Below, one piece after another: positions 56,400 to 64,000 of a stretch of 64,000 nt of DNA (position 1 is its first letter; each line of letters starts with the position of its first letter). The notes beneath the pieces are model-generated. The model worked only from the letters and a program-made list of their open reading frames with translations. It was not told the DNA's origin and ran no database searches. A program made the position numbers and the translations under genes. Origin of the DNA: Arcuatula senhousia (taxonomy: Eukaryota; Mollusca; Bivalvia; Mytilida; Mytilidae); NCBI GenBank assembly GCA_963971305.1, contig OZ020308.1:19873092-19937091 (forward strand), read 5' to 3'.

Positions 56400-57345
56400 T
56401 CAAATTTGATGGAGTAAAAGGAATAACTGTCTTTTTTCTCTTGGGTTTATTCAACTAAGAGTTCCTCCTTGTCTTGTTGTTTTCGTACAGAATTTTGTCT
56501 TAGGTTCTCTCTTGTTGAATTGAACTTTTGTCGATTGAGTTTTACAGTGTGTTTTATATGTAGCTTTGTGCAAGCTTATCAATAGGGGGAAGGTTGGATC
56601 CAAAAAACTAGTTTAACCCCGCCACATTTTATATGTGCCTGTCCTAAGCCAGGAAACTTTGCCAAAGCCTTTGTTTGTCCTTGTCATTCTATGTTAACTG
56701 TTTTATGTCAAGAATTGAGTCTTTCGTTGATGATTTAGGGATTGGTTTTGATACCTTTGTATTGTATTATAAGTCTTGGGCCAATGCAAGACGGTAAGCA
56801 GTGACCTATGGTCATGTTGAAGACTGCTTGCTGTTTCCGTTGTGATTTTTTTTAATTGCTGTTTGTTATGTTTGTTGTGTCGCGTACACTTATTCCACAT
56901 CTCAATGTCGTATAAAGTGCATGTGATTTTCTTTTTCTGTTTTTTCTGTGAAATATAAAACAGGCTATCATAAGTTATCCGTTGCGTATAAATCATAAGT
57001 AATCCTGTGGCGCATGTTTTGTACATTGAAACAAATAATAGGTATCCGTTGCATTTTGTTTTCATTTGAGCAGAGATTCAGCAAAAGTGTAGCTGATTAA
57101 ATGGGAGTTCAGGTGGTGTTTTGTACATTCGAAATATAACACAAATTACGTACGAGTAATAAAAGTATATAAATCTATAGAAATTACATGTTATTTAGTC
57201 TGATTTCGGACAAATTGTATTCAAACAGCTTGTATCTACCGATTATATTTGCTTAAAGCACAAAACCACGACATCAAAATGGTCTAAAGTAAGTGATGTT
57301 ATGTAGGAAGTACATTTCAATCTTCCGTGGTAATAGAATCAATAA
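56400..57345. other. Probable intron; no other gene seen
   Basis: Lies between the putative first exon at 57355 and the coding region at 56399. A CAG acceptor-like site after a purine-rich tract is present near 56430, but its phase gives an early stop, so the exon structure is unresolved. Confidence 0.3.
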
Positions 57346-57354
57346 GATATTCAC

Positions 57355-57539
57355 CTTATGTCTTCTGATATTATTGAAATTTCCGACGTTGGACGATCTT
57401 CTTTACCCATTTCATACCGAAGTATTCGTTGCAAAATCATAAAGTTATCATGCAACGTAATTTGATCACAATCATCCGAAACCGTTGTGCACTGTGATTT
57501 AAGGTGAAAATGTTCTTTTGATTTTATTTGATCAGACAT
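57355..57539 (-). CDS. Putative first exon, unknown protein
   Basis: The minus-strand ATG at 57539 opens MSDQIKSKEHFHLKSQCTTV, then SDDCDQITLHDNFMILQRIL, RYEMGKEDRPTSEI and SIISEDI. A donor AAG|GTGAAT is at 57353-57356; without splicing the frame stops almost at once. Partial paralogy with 50509-50614 supports that it is coding. It is acidic, polar and without signal peptide. Whether it joins the coding regions at 55084-56399 is inferred only from strand and proximity. Confidence 0.45.
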
Positions 57540-58490
57540 TAATCACATATGTTGTCCCCAAAGGCAGTTTTTTTGGTTTTGTACATCTTCCAGTTTTTAT
57601 TGTCAGCTTATGGTTAATGATTATAAATTTAGTAAGATTATAATCAGATATAATGTTCAGATATTTTTAAAAACTGGGTTTGAATTGAAAATATATTCGC
57701 AATTTACTATTATCTGTTGACAATTTATTTCTAGTGGTATACCATTTATTCACAAATATATTTTGGTTAGTTTTTTATGTTATAACTGAATATATCATTT
57801 TTGTATTTCAGTATTTTGTGAATTCCAGACTATTAAACACCGTGAAAAGTCTTTGCACACGAGAATGCCAAGTGACATCCCTATGAGTGAAGTTGTTTAT
57901 TTTCAACGTATGCATCTTTAAGTAGATAATTAACAGATGTATCTCAACGGTACAAATATTTAAAGACTGAAAGCAACCTACAGTGTTCTGCCCAATTCAT
58001 TAAAAGTAGCAAAGTTAGAACTTATTTGCCAACACAAAGTAAATATTTTAAAATATGCATATGAAGTTCATCAAAGGGCATGACACATGACATTCTTGTG
58101 TGTTTAAACAAAATGTCAGAATCTGCAGACTTTGGTATGTAGCAACCCCACATTTCTTATTAATAAAGTAATATTGGCTATATAGTTTGATCAAATAGAA
58201 AAACAATTTTATAGTCAATAGATATTGATGTATGCATTGACACTTTACAATTAAAAATAGATCATAGTGCTTCTTTTTTAATATCTTTGAATAAAAGTTG
58301 AATAGATACATATAATATTAAAATAGACTAATAATTTGCAAGATGATTGAAAAAGACGCCCTGGTTAAAATCCCAAAGCTGCCTTAAGATCTGTTACACT
58401 ACACTCATCTATTTTATGCAGTTGAAGTCAGATTAGTGATTAATGCCAAATACGCTTTATTAAACGGTAAGCGAGTAAGTCATTTTTATC
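57540..58490. other. No recognisable gene or repeat
   Basis: AT-rich sequence between the unknown gene and the ribozyme repeat. Confidence 0.4.
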
Positions 58491-58677
58491 TATGATTCAA
58501 AGCTTTAAATTATCCGTCTAAATTTCAAAATTGTCTAAACCCTAAGATTCTTCCTACCCCAGACATAGGTTGATTATCTTAGTAATAATTTTGTTCCCCA
58601 GTTTGGTATTTTTGGTTATTCTGTTCTATGCTCTTCATATTTATACAGTGTTTGGCATTTTCAATATTTTTGGTAGA

Positions 58678-58721
58678 GCGCCTCTGATGAGTCTTGATTA
58701 GACGAAACGCGCGTCAGGCGT
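58678..58721 (+). ncRNA. Hammerhead ribozyme, copy 1
   Basis: Stem I: CGCCT (58679-58683) with AGGCG (58716-58720). Core CTGATGA at 58684-58690. Stem II: GTCT/AGAC (58691-58703) with loop TGATT. GAAA at 58704-58707. Stem III: CGC directly followed by GCG (58708-58713), then TC with predicted cleavage after 58715. All catalytic-core bases are present. Stem III has no loop, so the fold would work as a dimer, as described for minimal type I hammerheads. Confidence 0.85.
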
Positions 58722-59036
58722 AGCAAAATTTATTGTCTGGAACTTTGTTGTTATTTGTATTTCGAACACACGTGAAGGTTAGCACTGCTGGTGGAGTGTA
58801 AATTCCCCGAGGTTAGCCCGCTCCGGCACCAACAGTTTTTGAGTTGGAGAATACATCAAAGCTTTAAATTATCCGTCTAAATTTCAAAATTGTCTAAACC
58901 CTAAGATTCTTCCTACCCCAGACATAGGTTGATTATCTTAGTAATAATTTTGTTCCCCAGTTTGGTATTTTTGGTTATTCTGTTCTATGCTCTTCATATT
59001 TATACAGTGTTTGGCATTTTCAATATTTTTGGTAGA

Positions 59037-59080
59037 GCGCCTCTGATGAGTCTTGATTAGACGAAACGCGCGTCAGGCGT
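59037..59080 (+). ncRNA. Hammerhead ribozyme, copy 2
   Basis: Same sequence as copy 1, shifted by 359; predicted cleavage after 59074. Cleavage at both sites of a transcript would release a 359-nt RNA (58716-59074). Confidence 0.85.
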
Positions 59081-59119
59081 AGCAAAATTTATTGTCTGGA
59101 ACTTTGTTGTTATTTGTAT

Positions 59120-60480
59120 ATCATTATTTGATTGTTAGAAACGTTCAAAAACGCTTTTAGACCATCTACTTAGATATGATCAATACTCCATATCTATCTT
59201 AATAGCTTCAATAGAACTAAACTCGCTAAAACGTATAAGTTTTATCCCATATACGTGTCTAGTTGTCCTACTTCAAAGTTCTGTACAAGCATTTTTAAAT
59301 TGAAAAAAAAAAATAGCTCTGTATTGCAAAGTTATGAATGATTGTTTTTAAGGTTGTTGTATTATCTTTTTTACGGTTTCGTCTGATAAATTTGTTAAGC
59401 TTGTTGTTGAAATAAATGTTTTTGAGTTATTAGTTTATTTGATTTATTATTATGAGAGTAAGCATCATGCCGGGTTTGGGAATTGAAAACGATATATTAA
59501 GAAGCATATTCGTAATTTTATTCCAATACACAAGACCATATGGGCGCGGCCATGCTATGAACATTGATGAATTATGGGATAGGTCAATTGGAGATGTGAC
59601 GTCAAATCTCCGATGATAAATACATTAACCAATTGACGATATTTGTAACATAAGACCGATGTTGTCTATCAAAATAATGATTTGAAATATGAATTATTTG
59701 GCATTTAATAATATTTTTTTTATCCCAGCGTTTTTTTTTTATCGAAATAGCAAGCAAATAGTTTACTTAAACCTTAAATTGTTTTAAAATATTTAATAAT
59801 AATTCAAAATAGTAAATAATTTGATTTATTTATTGACACAGTAGCTCTAGTTTTCAAACATTTTTTCAAATATTTAAGACAATAAATTCAGTTCATGATG
59901 AATATACAGGTGTCAGTTAAAATCATTAACCTTTCGGACGATCTTCAACCCCTCAATTAGCCACGCCCGGATGGGTAATTACAGGTATAATTGACAGCTA
60001 GATATCATAGATCAATTAAGTTGCTCCTCCAATTAAAGATTTCCATGCAGCACTCAACCCTCAAGACACACCAACCACAGCTCGACTTTAAGAATTTGGA
60101 CATCTTTTAATAATTTCGTAATTAGTATAGGGTATAATTAAGGTGTCAATATCACCTGTTCACTCCATTGACTACTTAAAACATACAATTATCAATCGGC
60201 CAAAACGTGGTGCTACATCGTGTTTGTGCATGGTTTGTGTAATACTAGTATCCAAATTAAAAATGTGTTTTTAGAGTTTCAGTTCCAACTTTTTGTGTTT
60301 TGAAAATGTTGCAAGGCAAAAAACAACTATTCCTACAGTTTATTGTTTTTATATGATTAGAAAGGGTATTTTATTAACATTTTCGCATTTCAATGTTCAA
60401 ATGGCACTTGCGGACCAAAGGGGTTGATGTCCGTTAAAAGAAAGTGTCCTAAGGCCCATTCCAACCAGGTAAATGTCAAC
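59120..60480. other. No recognisable gene; weak inverted ends
   Basis: CCATATGGGCGCGGCC near 59548 and, inverted, GCCACGCCCGGATGG near 59961 could be ends of a ~430-bp MITE, but mismatches and the lack of a clear target duplication leave this uncertain. No exon seen. Confidence 0.3.
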
Positions 60481-60486
60481 TTCTAA

Positions 60487-60670
60487 TACACAGGAAACAA
60501 TATTAAACCCCTGTGGCGCCGCTAGTTTGCACGGGGTTACTAAATATACACAGGAAACGGCAGGTGAACCCCTGTGCCAATGGTTTGTAGAAGGGAATAG
60601 AGTCTTATACAAAGAAAACGATAAGTAAGCTCCTGTGATGCGATGGTTTGCACGGAAGGACTAATTATCA
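60487..60670 (+). repeat. Three tandem ~60-bp repeats
   Basis: TACACAGGAAAC or TACAAAGAAAAC begins units at 60487, 60547 and 60608; each continues with a CCCCTGTG/CTCCTGTG block and a GTTTG-type block. Divergence between units is about one base in four. Confidence 0.7.
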
Positions 60671-61425
60671 TAGTATCACTTCAAATGGATCATGCTAGGT
60701 AATCCAAGTTGGGTGTCAGGGAACAATGAATTTTAAACCGGATGTATGAAAGAAACTGAATGTATTATAGATTTTGGGAATCCTTTTGCACTGAAAGGTA
60801 TTTTGTGATCACTTTGGTTTTTTTACAGCTTGGAGTGCAAATTGAAAATGACATTTTTTCCGTCATTTTGTAATAGTGGTAATATCCTTATAAATGCAAA
60901 TATCTCAATTGTATAAAGATTATATTAAGATGTTCTATGTTCTAGTTATGTCTTATAAATACATGTATCTGCACTCTCTGTTCTTTGTTTTCTTTACTAT
61001 GTAGGAGGAATGTTAGGTTGTTCATGTTGATAAAAGTAGTCAACATCATCAATATACGATTTGAAATATTTAGAGTGGAGAATTTCTATCACTTTTTCTG
61101 AATTTTTAAAACTCAAGATTTGATTGAAAATATTTCCCATGTGTTCCTAGTGTTATGGAAAATATATTAGTTTTAAACTATATTCGCATTAATAAGGAGA
61201 GAGACGATCTTATTTCTCCCAATAAATACATTATTGCCACATGAAGTATTAACTAGTTTATTAAGCAAAGTTCTAATACCTTTTGTAAAATGAACATATG
61301 TATGATATTATTATTAATTTATTGCACTTCCAAATGACTGTTGAGATCGGCTATTCAAATGATGCTTTTACCTGTATTTCTGGTAAAGGCTCTGGTTCTA
61401 TTATAATGTAAACTCCAAGGAGCTA
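60670..61425. other. Upstream region of the LBP/BPI-like gene
   Basis: No other gene seen. AT-rich, with TATAAAGATT near 60915 and TATAATG near 61401; neither is convincing as a core promoter. Confidence 0.35.
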
Positions 61426-61429
61426 AGAT

Positions 61430-61535
61430 ATGAGGACATTTCCTGTTTTAATAGTATTTGTTCTCGTTATATTTTTGCGATTTCGCGGCGTAACTGTTCA
61501 AGAAATAGTTGTTCCAACACATAGTCTGAAAGAAG
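61430..61535 (+). CDS. LBP/BPI-like protein, exon 1 (signal peptide)
   Basis: ATG at 61430 opens MRTFPVLIVFVLVIFLRFRG, a hydrophobic signal peptide, then VTVQEIVVPTHSLKE. The exon ends in phase 1 at GTAAGTAAG (61536). Joined to exons 2 and 3 it gives a continuous frame whose sequence resembles the N-terminal half of lipopolysaccharide-binding protein / bactericidal permeability-increasing protein (LBP/BPI), secreted lipid-binding proteins of innate immunity. The family call rests on the pattern in exons 2-3; exon 1 adds a secretory signal and the short linker expected before the first helix. Confidence 0.65.
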
Positions 61536-62055
61536 GTAAGTAAGAAAACGAAAAATAAAACCTCGAATTAAAGTTCTAGGATTTGACGCCCGTATCAGTG
61601 CACATACGTCCGAAATTTAAATACAGATAAATAAAGCCACGTATGTTGGACAGAGAGGTGCATGTTAACGATGAACTAAATTACCTGGTGTAACCTTCAA
61701 TTATATTACGTACCAAGACGGTTTTTAGAACAATCACAGAAAATAATCTGTATTGTATACCGTATAGTGGGTTATTTTCGTGGGGGTTAATTTTCGAGGT
61801 TTAATTGTCAAAAGATAGGTTAAAAGAATAAGCGGGTTTCAATTTTGCGGTTTGTGAATGTGTTTATATATAAATTAAATTCATTAGATGGACATTTTGC
61901 GGAATTTATTTTTGCAATTCTATATGAAAAATTAAAGTATTTTATTAAGATTTGACTCGCAAACTATTCTAATGATCGAGTTAAAAAAATAGTTCTGATA
62001 AGCTATTGTGATGTTATCGACTACAAATGTGATATATTTTGTACTTTTGTTTTAG

Positions 62056-62170
62056 TGATCAATCTTCTTGAAGATGAGTTCAACACAAAACTCTCCTCAC
62101 TTCTGAAAATTCCTGACTACATGTTCAGACCAAAAGTGGGACTTATCAGATATACTGTACGATTAAGAGA
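62056..62170 (+). CDS. LBP/BPI-like protein, exon 2
   Basis: Acceptor TTTTAG (62050-62055) and donor GTAAGT (62171) frame a 115-base exon that keeps the phase from exon 1 and leaves phase 2. It encodes VINLLEDEFNTKLSSLLKIP, then DYMFRPKVGLIRYTVRLRE. In LBP/BPI proteins an amphipathic helix ending ...L..L.IPD is followed by a strand with the K.G...Y.....I pattern, as here. No stop in frame. Confidence 0.65.
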
Positions 62171-62454
62171 GTAAGTGTGTTGATCATTTTCCGGCATTTA
62201 TTTTGTAATAAGAAACTGCATTGCATTTTTGTGTTACACATATCAAAATAACGAAGGTCGTGGTATATTATTGCACAAAACTGATACACGTGATCGCTGT
62301 TATTCTTAAAAAAATGCATTAGGATAGAAAGGCGATCGACAAAGTAAGAATCAAATTATCCATATCTTCTACCAAAATGACAAAACATAATGATTAACAC
62401 AGTGTTCAACTGTAATCGTTTACTCAAAAAAGAACATAAAAATGCTTTCAAATA

Positions 62455-62625
62455 CTAAAGTATTACCATAAACTTTAATGCTTTAAGTTAAACTATGTTG
62501 TCATATGACCCCTTAATAAAGTTATAAGGATTAAGATGTCAAATATTTGTTGCCTCTTTAATAGCGTATATTTTGGCGCAAAGGTCAGGTGAGCGATTCA
62601 GGCTCCTGTGAGCGTCTTGTTTGTA
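62455..62625 (-). repeat. Solo end of the 155-bp repeat element, in intron 2
   Basis: Reverse complement of 62583-62625 reads CAAGACGCTCACAGGAGCC, then TGAATCGCTCACCTGACC, matching the left end of the element at 12261 (CAAGAGGCTCCCAGGAGCC, then TGAATCGCTCACCTGG). GACCCCTTAATAAAGTTAT near 62508 matches its internal unit. It is a short truncated copy inserted in the second intron of the LBP/BPI-like gene. Confidence 0.7.
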
Positions 62626-62949
62626 CTTTCTTCTGTTTTCTGCAGCTACATGTACATGTAATACGCATAGATTTTTAGCAGATACATTTCAACCATCCAC
62701 TTAAGTATATGTTCTTTGTCCTACTTGCATATTATTGTATTTTATTTTAAATGCCTTGATGCAAAATGTACATTGTACTAAAAAGTAACTTAAAAATTAC
62801 TGTACGCAACAAATAAATACAAAATTTACAATTAAAATGTTCAAAGTTTCGATCTGCCACATCAAAATGCATAATATTTTAAAATTTAATAAAACTATGA
62901 AATTACTCCAATGATTTTATTTTATTCATGGTAAATTTGATGTTTTAAG

Positions 62950-63063
62950 AATAAAAATCACACAAGTCGTGTTACCGAAGATAAAGATAAAAGTATATAG
63001 ATCAAGCATCAGTATAGATATTACCAAACTCGGAGTGAAGGTGAAAGGAAAATGGAAACTAAC
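62950..63063 (+). CDS. LBP/BPI-like protein, exon 3
   Basis: Acceptor TTTTAAG (62943-62949) and donor GTAAGT (63064). In phase with exon 2 it encodes IKITQVVLPKIKIKVYRSSI, then SIDITKLGVKVKGKWKLT, alternating beta strands ending in the G.WK motif typical of the N-terminal barrel of BPI-family proteins. It is strongly basic, which suits lipopolysaccharide or membrane binding. The exon ends in phase 2; the remaining exons lie beyond 63063, most of them outside the window. Confidence 0.65.
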
Positions 63064-63464
63064 GTAAGTACTTTTTATCGAATAATATTGTACTACAAAT
63101 TGATAAAACCTTAGTACTCCTTATTTTGATGCATCATTTGTCTAGAGTTACAGCTGGATCAGATATACGTTTGTTTAAAATAAAGCTAAAGCATGCCTTA
63201 CAAGGAGGTTACATAAAACTATAAGCAAATTGGGATGAATACAACGATTTTCTTTTAGTTTATAAGTTTCATAAGTTAGCTACAACTATTGAAATAATTG
63301 ACACGTGTATTTCAATGAGATATAAAACACATCGAAAAACAGCAGCAGGGATTAAAAAAGTACCATGTAAACAAACATTAGTCTTTATTGTCATTAGTTG
63401 TTGGTTTTAGTCTCCCAGAAGGTAAAACAAGATCAGTTTAAAAACCAAACACACAAGTAATTAC

Positions 63465-64000
63465 AACTAGATATGAAAGAAAAATCATTTACATTCGACA
63501 TTTACAATTTAGATTCGAGATTTAGGTATTTAAAGGTAGGGATATCTCAAAATAAAGACACAGTATAGGTATTTTATACTAGTAATTTACGTTTTCAATG
63601 TTTCAATAATCTTTGAACATTTTACATATTATGTAAACTTCAATTCTTCTTGAAGCATGAATTGTAGTTAAGAATGCCGATTGCACAGTTCCGACATATA
63701 TAAAACATTTTTGAGATCCAAGGAACGTTTGTATTCAGTTAATAATTAAGCACGGGCACGGAAAGAAGTGACCTACTGATTCATTCTATTGTTTTTTACT
63801 AAATTCTTTACTTCAAACATTAATTGGACGATTCGGTATCAATTCCATATCAACAGTGTTTTCCGAATTTTTGGAGCCTGTTTTCCTATAATAGGCGAAG
63901 AGGTACCAACTGTCAAGTCGGAAAGGGCACAAACAAAATCAGAGAAAACAGAAACGAGAACAACACAAAAATAAACAGACAAAACAAAGCAACAGAAATG
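63465..64000 (+). repeat. ~530-bp dispersed repeat running off the window
   Basis: Matches 49540-50025 in inverted orientation over most of its length (ATTTACATTCGACATTTAC, AATGCCGATTGCACAGTT, TTTGGAGCCTGTTTTCC) and ends with the purine-rich dispersed repeat (AGAGGTACCAAC, GAAAGGGCACAAAC, GAAACGAGAACAACAC). It lies in or beyond the third intron of the LBP/BPI-like gene. Confidence 0.7.

Larger units (their letters stand above)
58497..59119 (+). mobile_element. Retrozyme-like tandem repeat, 359-bp spacing
   Basis: Bases 58497-58760 and 58856-59119 are direct repeats (264 bp, no difference seen by eye) offset by exactly 359. Between them lies a 95-bp stretch (AGGTTAGCACTGCTGGTGG, AGCCCGCTCCGGCACC) that completes one 359-bp unit. 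Each copy contains a full hammerhead ribozyme (see next entries). Metazoan retrozymes are known as small non-coding retroelements made of tandem units with type I hammerheads, which release unit-length circular RNAs and depend on other retroelements; PLE terminal repeats also carry such ribozymes. The structure here fits a retrozyme; the many PLE remnants around it supply a possible source of RT in the genome. Confidence 0.8.

Noticed and set aside
59548..59975. MITE with GGGCGCGGCC / GGGCGTGGC inverted ends
   Set aside because: Only about a dozen imperfectly matching bases and no clear target duplication.
60397..60612. 71-codon minus-strand frame
   Set aside because: It lies over three ~60-bp tandem repeats and has no supporting signals.
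63144..63200. Possible fourth exon of the LBP/BPI-like gene after TTTGTCTAG
   Set aside because: The acceptor is plausible and the frame stays open for about 25 codons, but the sequence shows only weak resemblance to the family and no good donor follows.
1..64000. CRISPR arrays, bacterial operons or defence systems
   Set aside because: The tandem repeats here have 146-184 bp units without spacers, genes are spliced, and all recognisable coding motifs are from eukaryotic retroelements or animal gene families.

Overview
The window looks like intergenic and intronic DNA from a marine bivalve, most likely a mussel (Mytilus-like). The assignment is an inference. It rests on strongly AT-rich sequence, spliced genes with GTAAGT donors, dense Penelope-like and DIRS-like retroelements, short elements carrying internal 146-174 bp tandem repeats, and a tandem hammerhead-ribozyme repeat of the retrozyme type. 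There are no bacterial-style operons, and I found no complete intact gene.

Host gene evidence is sparse. At the right end (61430-63063, + strand) three exons with consistent splice phases encode a signal peptide and the start of an LBP/BPI-like lipid-binding protein; the rest of that gene lies beyond the window. A first exon of a small secreted protein lies on the minus strand at 29336-29471, with a TATA box upstream. Possible isolated minus-strand exons lie at 15087-15157 and 51399-51582. A minus-strand gene of unknown function (55084-57539) ends inside a Penelope-like fragment, and a partial copy of its putative first exon sits on the plus strand at 50509.

Most of the window is mobile DNA. 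From left to right: a Penelope-like (PLE) fragment and a 146-bp tandem array (1-1412); a foldback region (2780-4270); a 3,030-bp DNA transposon with 45-bp perfect terminal inverted repeats and a 5-bp target duplication (4534-7563); tandem-repeat elements of 157, 155 and 174 bp period (8740-9430, 12261-13581, 16139-17204); PLE remnants at 10545, 19340, 21955, 30705, 41815, 46930 and 54505; a hAT-type element with an exact 8-bp target duplication (24231-25446); and a palindromic element (25995-26840).

The most structured part is 33583-46582. A ~160-bp MITE (33583-33745) is followed by a decayed DIRS-like tyrosine-recombinase retroelement (33970-39619) with inverted terminal repeats and an internal complementary region that still records the joined ends. 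A second copy of the MITE (39672-46582) is split at TTAA by a piggyBac-like element (39753-46501). That element in turn holds a hammerhead-like sequence, a PLE remnant, a tandem-repeat element and a Tc1/mariner-like element. Further right, 58497-59119 holds two direct copies of a repeat at 359-bp spacing, each with a complete hammerhead ribozyme core; this is the best candidate for an expressed, self-cleaving circular-RNA element.

Nothing here was computed: alignments, splice sites and repeats were read by eye. Coordinates of repeat edges are good to a few bases where a terminal repeat or target duplication is given, and to some tens of bases elsewhere.
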